A DNA stretch of 64,000 nt from Nonomuraea angiospora (GTDB lineage: Bacteria; Actinomycetota; Actinomycetes; Streptosporangiales; Streptosporangiaceae): positions 12,152,001 through 12,216,000 of the forward strand of contig NZ_JADBEK010000001.1 in the NCBI RefSeq assembly GCF_014873145.1, written 5' to 3'. Shown piece by piece: positions 28,745-37,802 of this stretch. Position 1 is the first letter of the stretch. Each line of letters begins with the position of its first letter. The notes under the pieces were generated by a model that did no database searches, was not told where the DNA came from, and saw nothing but the letters and a program-made list of their open reading frames with translations. The translations under genes and the position numbers were made by a program.

Positions 28745-29652
28745 ATGCCCAGCGCTTCGCGCCCTCAGCTCATCCGGGGCATGGAGTACGGCGAAGCCAC
28801 GGTCGAGCTCGAACCGGGGCCGCGTGAGGAGCGCCTGACCGAGCTCGCCCCGCGGCGCATCTACGACGCGGCCGCGCGCGGCTGGTACGGCGGCGACATG
28901 CACGAACACCTCAACTGCGCGGGAGACCTCGTCGGCGGGCCCGCGGACGCCGACGTCGCGTTCGGGCCCGTGGACAGCCTCGACGTGCTCACGCACGCCT
29001 CGATCCCGTCCACGGCGGCGGTGTACCGGCGGCTGATCGGGGCGCGCGACCGGCTCGCCGTGACCGCGGGCACGGATGCGGTGTACCGGCGGCTGATCGG
29101 GGCGGGCGACCGGCTCGCCGTGACCGCGGGCACGGATGCGATGATCTCCTTCGCCCGCTCCGGCAACCAGTCGAACCCGCCCGGCTGGGCCCGCGTCTAC
29201 GCCCAGGTCGAGGGCGCGCTGACCGCCAGGTCGTTCGCGGCGGCCGTACGCGCGGGCCGGACGTTCGCCACCACCGGCCCCTGGCTGGAGCTGTCGGTGG
29301 CCGGCCACGGCCCGGGCCACGTGCTCCAGGCCCGCGAGGGGCAGCGCGTCCGCGTCACGGCCACCGCCGTCGGCCCCGAGGTCGCGGCGGTGCGCATCCG
29401 CACGGCGGAGTGTGCGACGAGCACCCCCGCACGATGACCTCCACCGGGTACGCCCTGACCAGCCCCGTCTACGTGGAGGTGGACGGGTGGCGGGTCGCCC
29501 GGCGGGAGGACGTCGTGTGGTGCCTGGAGTGGCTCGACCTGCTGGAGGAGCTCGTCAGGCAGCACGGCCGCCTGGCCGGCGCCTACCAGTTCGGCGACCA
29601 CGTGTCCCTGCTGGAGCAGGCCGGGGCGGTCTACCGGTCCAGGCTGCGCTGA
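28745..29652 (+). pseudogene. Decayed CehA/McbA-like metallohydrolase (PHP superfamily)
   Basis: Two frames carry pieces of one ancestral protein. Frame one (28745-29437) begins with the domain start YDAAARGWYGGDMHEHLNCAGD, keeps the second metal-region segment VTAGTDAMISFARSGNQS and the C-terminal WARVYAQVEGALTARSFAAAVRAGRTFATTGPWLE. Frame two (29434-29652) holds the expected end, TGYALTSPVYVEVDGWRVARREDVVWCLEWLDLLEELV. Compared with the usual gene of well over 400 residues, large internal blocks are missing between the metal motifs and before the last segment, and the reading frame shifts near 29434. A 60-bp tandem duplication sits inside frame one. Family assignment rests on recognition of these motifs. 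Confidence 0.75.
29018..29137 (+). repeat. 60-bp tandem duplication inside the pseudogene
   Basis: Two adjacent 60-bp units (29018-29077, 29078-29137) identical except C29045 versus G29105. The unit encodes a 20-residue block starting AVYRRLIGA and keeps the frame. One difference in 60 means a recent event. Confidence 0.95.
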
Positions 29653-29819
29653 GGCGTCGAGACACCGCAGCGGCGAGGTGGGACGGTGGCGACCATGCGC
29701 GAGGTGCGCACCTCCCACACGCCGCAGTCACACCGCAGGTAGGAGACCGTGCCCTCGGAGGTGCGGTGGGAGGAGACGACGGCCAGGGCCAGGGGGTCGT
29801 GCAGGTGTCTGGAGTGCAT
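29631..29819 (-). CDS. Small Cys-containing protein of unknown function
   Basis: 62 residues starting MHSRHLHDPLALAVVSSHR, with a central block SYLRCDCGVWEVRTSRM that reads like a small zinc-binding or recognition motif (CxC followed by WEV). Codon third positions are GC-rich in this frame. It starts 25 bp from, and divergent to, the CGNR regulator gene, sharing its promoter region, and its tail overlaps the end of the CehA remnant. I do not recognise a named family. GGAAAC precedes the ATG. Reality of the gene is likely but not certain. Confidence 0.55.
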   Translation of the reverse strand: MHSRHLHDPLALAVVSSHRTSEGTVSYLRCDCGVWEVRTSRMVATVPPRRCGVSTPQRSLDR

Positions 29820-29844
29820 GTTTCCAATCTGCTGTAATGGCCTT

Positions 29845-30366
29845 ATGCATTTCAACGCTTACGGCGGCAACGGGGCGGCCCTGGCGGCGGCGCTGGTGAA
29901 CGCGACCGACTTCAGCCCCGGGGCGGTCGAGGCGATGCTGACCGAGCATCGCCTCGTTCGCACCGTCGTCACGGCGGAGCAGGCCGAGGAGCTTCGGGTG
30001 TGGGTGGGGCGGCTGTCGCCGGTGTTCGGGGAGCGGGACCAGGACACGCAGATCAAGCTGATCAACGATCTGCTCGACGTCACCGCCTCCAAGCCCTACG
30101 TCAGCGCGCACGACGGGCGCGAGCCGCACCTGCACTTCTTCGACCCCAGCGCGGACGTCGTGTCCCGGGCGAAGGACACGACGGCCGGCGGGCTGGCCAT
30201 GGCCATGTCGTTCGCGGGCGGGCACCGGCTGGGGCGGTGCGACCGCGACGGGTGTGAGATCGTCTTTGTCGACACCTCCCGCAACGGGCGGCGCCGGTTC
30301 TGCTCTCCGGCCTGCGCCAACCGGGTCAACGTCGCGGCGCATCGGGCGCGTGGCCTTGCGAGGTGA
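29845..30366 (+). CDS. CGNR zinc-finger (ABATE-domain) regulator
   Basis: 173 residues. The N-terminal ABATE region begins MHFNAYGGNGAALAAALVNA; the C-terminal zinc finger is RCDRDGCEIVFVDTSRNGRRRFCSPACANRVNVAAHRAR with four cysteines and the CxNR signature. Proteins of this type are thought to bind DNA and to respond to a small molecule through the ABATE domain. ATG 29845 lies seven bases after a TGTAAT -10-like box (29833-29838) and has no ribosome site, so it is probably leaderless and shares its 25-bp spacer with the divergent small protein gene. Confidence 0.85.
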   Translation: MHFNAYGGNGAALAAALVNATDFSPGAVEAMLTEHRLVRTVVTAEQAEELRVWVGRLSPVFGERDQDTQIKLINDLLDVTASKPYVSAHDGREPHLHFFDPSADVVSRAKDTTAGGLAMAMSFAGGHRLGRCDRDGCEIVFVDTSRNGRRRFCSPACANRVNVAAHRARGLAR

Positions 30367-30528
30367 TCGGGGCGTCGCATACGCTTTGTGGCGTCTTATC
30401 GCCGAGCCGTGGGGGCAGTTGACGTGAGGATCTGAGGTCGCGGGCACCGCGCCGTTCCGCCCTGTCGTGGGCATGCGCGCACACACCTGGACCTCTTGGC
30501 GATCCTCGTCGCCCCGGACCCTCTGCTG

Positions 30529-30549
30529 GTGTGCGTGCGTTTGCGGTGA
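30529..30549 (+). CDS. Possible six-codon leader peptide before the ABC-F gene
   Basis: GTG-TGC-GTG-CGT-TTG-CGG-TGA encodes MCVRLR. It ends 11 bases before a hairpin that abuts the ribosome site of the ABC-F gene. Antibiotic-resistance ABC-F genes in actinomycetes are known to use ribosome-mediated attenuation through very short leaders; whether this one is translated is unproven, and it lacks its own clear ribosome site. Confidence 0.25.
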   Translation: MCVRLR

Positions 30550-30559
30550 TTCCCGCCAA

Positions 30560-30584
30560 GTCACGAAATTTCGATCTTTGTGAC
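30560..30584 (+). promoter_or_regulatory. Hairpin directly before the ABC-F ribosome-binding site
   Basis: GTCACGAAA (30560-30568) pairs with TTTGTGAC (30577-30584) with one bulged G; an alternative short hairpin CGAAATTTCG (30564-30573) competes. The GGGAG ribosome site begins at 30585, immediately after the stem. AT-rich relative to surroundings. Candidate attenuator or translation switch. Confidence 0.4.
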
Positions 30585-30596
30585 GGGAGCCGCCTT

Positions 30597-32204
<1,608 letters not shown>

Positions 32205-32234
32205 TTGACGGGCAGGGATCAACCGGACGATAGT
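32205..32234 (+). promoter_or_regulatory. Promoter of the lipoprotein gene (leaderless)
   Basis: TTGACG (32205-32210), 18-bp spacer, GATAGT (32229-32234); the GTG start lies seven bases further on. It begins directly after the ABC-F stop codon, so the lipoprotein is expressed separately from the ABC-F gene. Confidence 0.65.
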
Positions 32235-32241
32235 GTGACAG

Positions 32242-33222
32242 GTGGCTGGACCCCGGTTGATCTCCTGTGTTCTCGCCCTGGCAACCCTCACGCTCGGCGC
32301 GTGCTCCTCGGCGTTACCGTCCCCGACCGGAGGCGAGCCGAAGGTCAGCGGGGTGGCCGGCGGCAACGGCGGCGTGCCCGCCGGCGGCGGCACGGTGGCG
32401 GGCACCCCGAGCCCGGCCGCGCTCACGCCCGAGGCCTACAAGGGCGAGCTCCAGAGCCGGCACAAGTCGATGGCGGACGCCATCAGCGCCCTGGCCGGCG
32501 CGCGCGGGGTCAAGGCCCTGGATCAGCGCGTCGGCCGCGCTGAGGAGGCGCTGAGCGGGGCGGCGGACGCGCTGGCGGCCATCACCCCGCCCGACGCCGT
32601 ACGACCCCAGCACGACGCGTACGTGGCCGGCCTGCGCGACTTCGCCGCAGAGCTGGGCACCACGGCCGGCAAGGTCGGCGCGCGGAACCTGTGCACCTCC
32701 TCGGCCGTCCTCGCCGACCTCGACGACAAGCTGGCCGCGCTCGACAAGGCGGGCGCGGCCCTGCAGAGCGCCGGCGACTACCCGGCCGACGTCGTGAGCG
32801 TGAAGGCCGGCAAGAAGCAGACCAGGCGGCTGAAGAACGGCTCGTTCATCAAGAGGGCGACCTTCAACGGCCGCAGCTCGCTGGAGATCGACAACGGCGG
32901 CAACCGCGACTCCGTGGTGACCATCATGAAGGGCGGGAGCAAGTCCTTCAGCGTGTACGTGCGCAAGAACGCCAAGTTCAAGATCAAGGGCGTGCGCGAC
33001 GGCAGCTACAAGATCTACTTCACGCACGGCGTGGACTGGGACGGCAAGAGCAAGTCGTTCACGCGGAACTGCAGCTTCGAGAGGTTCCAGAAGTCGGTGA
33101 CGTTCAAGACGACGTTCACCGCCACGCAGATCCGCTGGCACGACTGGCGGATCACGCTGCACGCGATCGCGGGCGGCAACGCCCGCACCTCGCCCGTGGA
33201 CCCCGACGACTTCCCGGGCTGA
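32242..33222 (+). CDS. Secreted lipoprotein of unknown function
   Basis: 326 residues. Signal peptide SCVLALATLTLGACSSALP with lipobox LGAC, so anchored to the outer face of the membrane. A Gly/Pro-rich linker is followed by a helical region (KSMADAISALAGARGVKALDQRVGRAEEAL, about 75-105) and a C-terminal beta-rich, lysine-rich domain (IKRATFNGRSSLEIDNGGNRDS to KIYFTHGVDWDGKSKSFTRNC) with two cysteines in the protein's mature part. No enzyme motif found. Leaderless promoter directly upstream and a strong bidirectional terminator downstream make it a single-gene unit. Confidence 0.85.
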   Translation: MAGPRLISCVLALATLTLGACSSALPSPTGGEPKVSGVAGGNGGVPAGGGTVAGTPSPAALTPEAYKGELQSRHKSMADAISALAGARGVKALDQRVGRAEEALSGAADALAAITPPDAVRPQHDAYVAGLRDFAAELGTTAGKVGARNLCTSSAVLADLDDKLAALDKAGAALQSAGDYPADVVSVKAGKKQTRRLKNGSFIKRATFNGRSSLEIDNGGNRDSVVTIMKGGSKSFSVYVRKNAKFKIKGVRDGSYKIYFTHGVDWDGKSKSFTRNCSFERFQKSVTFKTTFTATQIRWHDWRITLHAIAGGNARTSPVDPDDFPG

Positions 33223-33255
33223 CCCCCCGAAGACCCGAAGACCCCGTAGAACGCG

Positions 33256-33290
33256 CGAAGGCCGCGCACCCCATCGGTGCGCGGCCTTCG
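33256..33290. terminator. Bidirectional terminator hairpin
   Basis: CGAAGGCCGCGCACC and its exact reverse complement form a 15-bp stem around the loop CCATC, between the convergent lipoprotein and zf-TFIIB genes. No T-run, as usual in GC-rich actinomycetes. Confidence 0.85.
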
Positions 33291-33296
33291 TCGCGG

Positions 33297-33554
33297 TCAG
33301 GTGGAGAACAGCATGCCCACCCAGCTGCGCTGCCGGTGGTGGTGGCCGCCGTAGTGGCCGCCGTGCGGAGCGCCCCAGGCCGGACCGGGGGCGGGGGGCG
33401 GCGGGGGAGACGTGTGGTACTGAGACTCCATCCGGGTCAGCGTCTCGAGCTCGCCGTAGTCGAGGAAGATCCCGCGGCAGTTGTCGCACTGCTCGATGTG
33501 AACGCCGTTGCGCTCATAGGTCCGCATGTTCCCGCGGCACTTGGGGCACTGCAT
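33297..33554 (-). CDS. zf-TFIIB domain small zinc protein
   Basis: 85 residues. Two CxxC knuckles, MQCPKCRGNM and QCDNCRGIFLDYGELE, form the zf-TFIIB domain common in small bacterial proteins; the C-terminal 35 residues are a proline stretch and a His-rich tail (HGGHYGGHHHRQ) that could bind further metal. Function of the family is unknown. Ends seven bases from a strong terminator. Confidence 0.88.
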   Translation of the reverse strand: MQCPKCRGNMRTYERNGVHIEQCDNCRGIFLDYGELETLTRMESQYHTSPPPPPAPGPAWGAPHGGHYGGHHHRQRSWVGMLFST

Positions 33555-33612
33555 CTAGCTCGCTCTCCTTGGCTTCGAGGTCTCAGGTTGAAACCTACCG
33601 CGCGCAACCCCG

Positions 33613-34467
33613 TCACGCTCGGACGATTCTGTTGCACGCCTCGACTAACGAATGCTCGACCTCGTCCAGTTCCCGGCCGTCGCGCTCGGCGTTGACGACG
33701 GCCACCGCGGCGAGCTGAACGGTCAGCGCCCTGGCGGGCACGTCGAGCCGCCGCCACGGGTCGTCGCCCGGGCCGAGCGCGGGCCCGCCGGAGGCCAGGT
33801 AGGCCCCCAGGAACCGCTCCCAGACGGCCGGGTCGAGCAGCCCGGCGGCGTACCAGGCGGCCGGCCTGGCCAGGTCCCACGCCGGGTCGCCGACGCCCAG
33901 GTCGTCGACGTCGATGAGCAGCCAGCCGTCGCGGTGGACGAGCTGGCCCAGATGCCAGTCGCCGTGCGTGAGCAGGCCGGGCAGCGGGTCGGGCTCGGGC
34001 AGCTCCTCGAAGGTCCGCCTGATGAGCTGCTCCACCGGGCCGTCGCCGGTCATCCGGCCCACCGCCCTGGCGGCCCGCGCGGGCCCGCCGGCGGGGGGCA
34101 GGCCGGGCAGCAGGGTGAGCGGGACGGCGTGCAGCCTGGCCAGCAGCCTGGCGCCCTCCTCCCAGGGCGCGGAGTCCGGGTCCTCCTGCGCGACCGGCCG
34201 GCCGGCGGGCCAGACCGTCACCGCGCGGCCCGCGACCTGCAGCACCTCGGGGTCGAGCGGGGCCAGCAGCACGCCGGTCACCGCGGCCGACGCCGCGCCC
34301 CGCAACCGGATCCGCAACGACTCCACGTCGTCACGCCGCGAGTGGGCCTTGACCACGATCTCGCCCCTGCGTAACACCACGACGTCCGTGCGCGTCGGGT
34401 GCAGCACGGGCTCGCCCGTCCCCCCGTACGCCCCGGCGATCCCCGCCAGCTCCTCCTCCAGACCCAC
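33613..34467 (-). CDS. Aminoglycoside phosphotransferase (APH) family kinase
   Basis: 284 residues. The catalytic loop is LTHGDWHLGQLVHRDG and the metal-binding segment LIDVDDLGVGDPAWDLARPAAW; the N-terminal lobe is compact. This family includes antibiotic kinases, homoserine and choline kinases and many maltokinase-like enzymes; the loop HGDWHLGQ resembles the general APH group rather than a proven resistance enzyme. GTG 34467 starts six bases after a TAGTCT -10 box on the minus strand, so it is likely leaderless, and its promoter overlaps that of the divergent LLM oxidoreductase. Confidence 0.85.
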   Translation of the reverse strand: MGLEEELAGIAGAYGGTGEPVLHPTRTDVVVLRRGEIVVKAHSRRDDVESLRIRLRGAASAAVTGVLLAPLDPEVLQVAGRAVTVWPAGRPVAQEDPDSAPWEEGARLLARLHAVPLTLLPGLPPAGGPARAARAVGRMTGDGPVEQLIRRTFEELPEPDPLPGLLTHGDWHLGQLVHRDGWLLIDVDDLGVGDPAWDLARPAAWYAAGLLDPAVWERFLGAYLASGGPALGPGDDPWRRLDVPARALTVQLAAVAVVNAERDGRELDEVEHSLVEACNRIVRA

Positions 34468-34470
34468 TCG

Positions 34471-34479
34471 TACAGACTA
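34471..34479. promoter_or_regulatory. Overlapping divergent -10 boxes for two leaderless genes
   Basis: Only 18 bp separate the start codons of the APH-family gene (GTG 34467, minus) and the LLM gene (ATG 34486, plus). TAGTCT on the minus strand (34479-34474) and TACAGA on the plus strand (34471-34476) overlap, so the two promoters cannot be occupied together. Confidence 0.45.
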
Positions 34480-34485
34480 GAGCTC

Positions 34486-35370
34486 ATGAGGATCGGTTTC
34501 GCAGTGCCCCAGTCAGGCCCTTGGGCGACCCCGGAGAACATGCGCCGCGTCGCCCGGCGGGCGGAGGAGCTCGGCTACCACGAGCTGTGGACGTTCCAGC
34601 GGCTGCTGTACCCGGTCGGGCACCCGATGGGGCCGACGTACCGCAGCGTCCACGACCCGCTGATCACGCTGGCCCACCTCGCGGGCGTGACGGAGCGGAT
34701 CCGGCTCGGCGTGGCCGTCGTCAACACGTACGTGCAGCCCGTCGTGCTGGCCAAGCAGCTGGCCACGCTCCAGACGGTGTCCGGCGGGCGGCTCACGGCG
34801 GGGCTCGGGCTGGGCTGGCTGCCGGAGGAGTTCGAGGCGGCGGGCGCCGGCATGGACCGGCGGGGGCGCAGGGGCGAGGAGTTCGTCGAGGTGCTGCGCA
34901 AGGCCTGGGCCGACGACGTGGTCGAGCACCGCGGCGAGTTCTACCGGGTGCCGCCCTCCCACATCGACCCCAAGCCCGTGCCGGGGCCGCCGCCGATCCT
35001 GCTGGGCGGCACCGCGGAGGTCGCGCTGCGCCGCGCCGCCCGGCTGGCCGACGGGTGGGTGAGCTCCAGCAGGGAGGACCTGTCCGCCATCGCCGGCCGG
35101 GTGCGGCTGATCAAGGAGACGATGGCGGAGGCAGGGCGCGACGCGGCGGCGTTCCGCTTCGTCTGCCGCGGTGTCACGCAGGTCCGGGAGGCCGGCGACC
35201 GGCCACTGACGGGCACGTACGACAAGATCAGGAGCGACGTGGACGCGCTGGCCGCCAGTGGCGTGACGGACGTCTTCCACGACCTCAACTTCGACCGCGA
35301 GTTCGTCACGCTCGACGCCGAGGAGGCGATGCGCCGGGCCGAGGAGGCGCTGGAGGCGCTGGCCCCCTAG
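34486..35370 (+). CDS. LLM-class F420-dependent oxidoreductase
   Basis: 294 residues with the luciferase-like TIM barrel: MRIGFAVPQSGPWATPENMRRVARRAEELGYHELW, RIRLGVAVVNTYVQPVVLAKQLATLQTVSGGRLTAGLGLGW, and PPILLGGTAEVALRRAARLADGWV. These enzymes use F420 (or FMN) as cofactor and are abundant in actinomycetes. Substrate unknown. Its stop codon TAG is shared with that of the convergent VOC gene through CTAG. ATG 34486 has at best a poor ribosome site and is probably leaderless. Confidence 0.9.
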   Translation: MRIGFAVPQSGPWATPENMRRVARRAEELGYHELWTFQRLLYPVGHPMGPTYRSVHDPLITLAHLAGVTERIRLGVAVVNTYVQPVVLAKQLATLQTVSGGRLTAGLGLGWLPEEFEAAGAGMDRRGRRGEEFVEVLRKAWADDVVEHRGEFYRVPPSHIDPKPVPGPPPILLGGTAEVALRRAARLADGWVSSSREDLSAIAGRVRLIKETMAEAGRDAAAFRFVCRGVTQVREAGDRPLTGTYDKIRSDVDALAASGVTDVFHDLNFDREFVTLDAEEAMRRAEEALEALAP

Positions 35371-35750
35371 CCCCAGCCGCCGTACGGGACCGTGATGATC
35401 TCCAGGTTGTGGCCGTCGGGGTCGGACCAGTAGAGGCCGCGGCCGCCGTCGTGGGTGTTGATCCGCTCCGGCTGCGTGTGGTGCGGATCGGCCCAGTACG
35501 TCAGGCCGCGGCTCTTGATCCGGTCCCAGATCTGGTCGAACTCCTCCTCGCTGACCAGGAACGCGTAATGCTGCGGCACCACGGCCTCACCCGCCTGGAC
35601 GACGTCGAGCGAGACGCCGTTGCCGAGCGAGACGACGCGGAACGGCCCGTACACGGGCGCGGGCTCCAGGCCGAGGACGTCCACGAGGAACGCGGCGGTC
35701 GCGTCCCTGTCCTTCGCCTGCACGATGGTGTGGTTCAGCTGGACGGACAT
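35367..35750 (-). CDS. VOC family (glyoxalase/dioxygenase-like) protein
   Basis: 127 residues, one vicinal-oxygen-chelate module pair. Metal-ligand positions look conserved: LNHTIVQAKD (His7), QHYAFLVSEEEFD and YWSDPDGHNLEIIT (Glu near 117). May be a glyoxalase I-like, fosfomycin-type or dioxygenase enzyme; the sequence alone does not decide. Convergent with the LLM gene, sharing its stop bases, and followed by the muropeptide cluster on the same strand. Confidence 0.88.
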   Translation of the reverse strand: MSVQLNHTIVQAKDRDATAAFLVDVLGLEPAPVYGPFRVVSLGNGVSLDVVQAGEAVVPQHYAFLVSEEEFDQIWDRIKSRGLTYWADPHHTQPERINTHDGGRGLYWSDPDGHNLEIITVPYGGWG

Positions 35751-35759
35751 ACCTGCAGG

Positions 35760-36833
35760 CTACGTCAGGGGCTGGAGCTCGCGCAGTCGCAGCGCCTCCC
35801 CGGCCACCGCGTGGCGCAGCTCGCGGATGCCGTCCCGCCCGCGCACGGGGTGGACGGCGTTCGTCAGCAGCACCACGGTCAGCCCGCGGGCGGGATCGAC
35901 CACCAGCGAGGTGCCGGTGAAGCCGGAGTGCCCGAAGGCGCCGCTCAGGGGGCCGACGATGCCCGGGTCGCCGATCCGCACGCCCAGCCCGTGCCGGAAG
36001 GCGGCCCCCTCGGCGCCCTGGTCGCGCAGCATCTCGGCCACGCTCTCCGGGCGCAGCACGGCGCCGCCCCGCCCGATCGCGGACAGCCGCAGAGCCTCGC
36101 CGAAGGCCAGCAGGTCCCCGGCCGTGGCGAACAGCCCCGCGTGCCCCGCCACGCCGCCCAGCGCGTACGCCGTCTCGTCGTGGACCTCCCCGCGCACGCA
36201 GCCCGGCCCGGGCCGCTCCGGCTTCCACTCGGTGGCGGCCACGCGCGCGAGCGCCGTGGGCCGGTAGCCGGTGTCGGGCAGGCCGAGCACGTCCGTGACC
36301 CGGGCGCGGACCAGCGCGTCGAGCGGCGCGCCGCCCGCCAGCTCGGCGACCCGGCCGGCGACGACCAGGCCGACGTCGCTGTAGAGGTACGGGCCGCCGA
36401 CCGGATGGGCGATCGGCGTGCGCAGCATGGCCTCCATGCGTTCGGAGGCGTCCGCGCCGGGCAGCTCCAGGTCGATGCGGCGGGTCGGGGGCAGGCCCGC
36501 CGTGTGCGTGAGCAGGCGGCGCGGCGTGACCCTCGGGTCGTGCCCCGGTATCCAGGCGGCGACCGGCTCGTCCAGGCCGATCGCGCCCTCCTCGGCCAGC
36601 GAGAGCAGCACGGCCGTGGTGAAGAGCTTGCTGATCGAGGCCAGGTCGAAGATCGAGTCGTGGCCGGCGGGCGGGCGCCGCGCGGCCAGGGTCCCCTCGG
36701 CGTCGGCGTAGCGTACGAGCTCGCCGGCGGCGGCCGCGGCGGCCACGGAGCCGTCCACGGCGATCAGCGCGACCGCGGCGGCGCACACGCGCGGCACCGC
36801 GCCCGCCAGGACCGCCCCCAGCCGGTCGGTCAT
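35760..36833 (-). CDS. Beta-lactamase-fold serine hydrolase (AmiE/YbbE-like)
   Basis: 357 residues. Class C-type motifs: SxxK in FDLASISKLFTTAV (Ser near 65), YxN-like YSDVG, and HSG in GAFGHSGFTGTSLVVDP. No signal peptide; the fold starts almost at residue 10. It is eleven bases downstream of murQ on the same strand, and a NamZ-type gene is divergent. In Bacillus subtilis the equivalent neighbour, AmiE (YbbE), is a beta-lactamase-family N-acetylmuramoyl-L-alanine amidase that strips the peptide from MurNAc-peptides, which I take as the best guess here. A plain esterase is the alternative. GAGGGGAACGGGG precedes the ATG. Confidence 0.8.
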   Translation of the reverse strand: MTDRLGAVLAGAVPRVCAAAVALIAVDGSVAAAAAAGELVRYADAEGTLAARRPPAGHDSIFDLASISKLFTTAVLLSLAEEGAIGLDEPVAAWIPGHDPRVTPRRLLTHTAGLPPTRRIDLELPGADASERMEAMLRTPIAHPVGGPYLYSDVGLVVAGRVAELAGGAPLDALVRARVTDVLGLPDTGYRPTALARVAATEWKPERPGPGCVRGEVHDETAYALGGVAGHAGLFATAGDLLAFGEALRLSAIGRGGAVLRPESVAEMLRDQGAEGAAFRHGLGVRIGDPGIVGPLSGAFGHSGFTGTSLVVDPARGLTVVLLTNAVHPVRGRDGIRELRHAVAGEALRLRELQPLT

Positions 36834-36844
36834 CCCCGTTCCCC

Positions 36845-37744
36845 TCAGCCGCTCAGCGCGTCGCTGAGGCGCTCCCCGTGCGACTCCAGCAGCGCTCGTG
36901 CCCCCTCCGCGTCGAGCCCGTGCTGGATCATCAGCACGGCGATCTTCGCCTGCCCGCCGGCCGCGTCCAGCGCGGTCTCGGCCGTCTCCAGGTCGGCGCC
37001 GGTGATGTCGCTGACCATGCGCAGCGCGCGCCCGGCCAGCTTGTTGTTCATCGCCGACATCTCGATCATCTTGTTGCCGTAGGTACGGCCGAGCTTGACC
37101 ATCGAGATCGTGGAGATCATGTTGAGCACGAGCTTCTGGGCCGTGCCCGCCTTGAGCCGGGTCGAGCCGGTCACCACCTCGGGTCCCACGACCACCTCGA
37201 TCGCGTGCTCGGCGGCGGCCGACAGCGGCGCGCCCTCGTTGCACGACAGGCCGACGGTGACCGCGCCCCGGGAGGCCGCCTCCGCCAGCGCGCCCAGGAC
37301 GAAGGGAGCCCGGCCGCTGGCGGACACGCCCACCACCGAGTCGAGCGGTCCCACCTCCAGGTCCTTCAACGCGGCGGCGCCCGCCTCGGCGTCGTCCTCC
37401 GCTCCCTCGACCGACCGGGTGAGCGCCTCGGGCCCGCCCGCGATGATGCCCTGCACCAGCGACGGATCGGTGCCGAACGTGGGCGGGCACTCGCTGGCGT
37501 CGAGCACGGCCAGCCGGCCCGACGTGCCGGCCCCGACGTACAGCAGCCGGCCGCCCTCTGCCATCCTGGCGGAGATCGCGTCGATGGCGGCCGAGATCGC
37601 CGGGATGGCCACCGCGACGGCGGCGGGCACGGCGGCGTCGGCCTGGTTCATGAGCCGGGCGATCTGCTCGGTCGGCAGCCGGTCGATCTGGCTGTAGCGG
37701 GGATCGCTCTGCTCGGTGGACAGCTCGGGTAGCGGATCAATCAT
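36845..37744 (-). CDS. murQ: N-acetylmuramic acid 6-phosphate etherase
   Basis: 299 residues. SIS-domain enzyme with LLYVGAGTSGRLAVLDASECPPTFG, VGVSASGRAPFVLGAL and GSTRLKAGTAQKLVLNMISTISMVKLGRTYGNKM, all diagnostic of MurQ. It cleaves the lactyl ether of MurNAc-6-phosphate to GlcNAc-6-phosphate in the cytoplasm. Forms an operon with the AmiE-like hydrolase and is divergent from the NamZ-type gene. ATG 37744 is chosen (MIDPLPELSTEQ); GTG 37759 and GTG 37771, nearer to AAGGAG, are alternatives. No MurNAc kinase, MurP or MurR gene is visible within the window, so the phosphorylation step must be encoded elsewhere. Confidence 0.93.
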   Translation of the reverse strand: MIDPLPELSTEQSDPRYSQIDRLPTEQIARLMNQADAAVPAAVAVAIPAISAAIDAISARMAEGGRLLYVGAGTSGRLAVLDASECPPTFGTDPSLVQGIIAGGPEALTRSVEGAEDDAEAGAAALKDLEVGPLDSVVGVSASGRAPFVLGALAEAASRGAVTVGLSCNEGAPLSAAAEHAIEVVVGPEVVTGSTRLKAGTAQKLVLNMISTISMVKLGRTYGNKMIEMSAMNNKLAGRALRMVSDITGADLETAETALDAAGGQAKIAVLMIQHGLDAEGARALLESHGERLSDALSG

Positions 37745-37774
37745 GACGCTAATTTCCACCCTCTCCTTCACACT

Positions 37775-37789
37775 TGTAAATATCTTTCA
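37775..37789. promoter_or_regulatory. Possible operator in the murQ/namZ divergent spacer
   Basis: The imperfect palindrome TGTAAA-TAT-CTTTCA lies in the unusually AT-rich 58-bp spacer and overlaps a TAAATA -10-like element for the plus-strand gene. RpiR/MurR-type regulators bind sites of this general TGTAA/TTTCA look, but no such regulator is in the window. Confidence 0.3.
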
Positions 37790-37802
37790 GACAATGGCTT
37801 TC

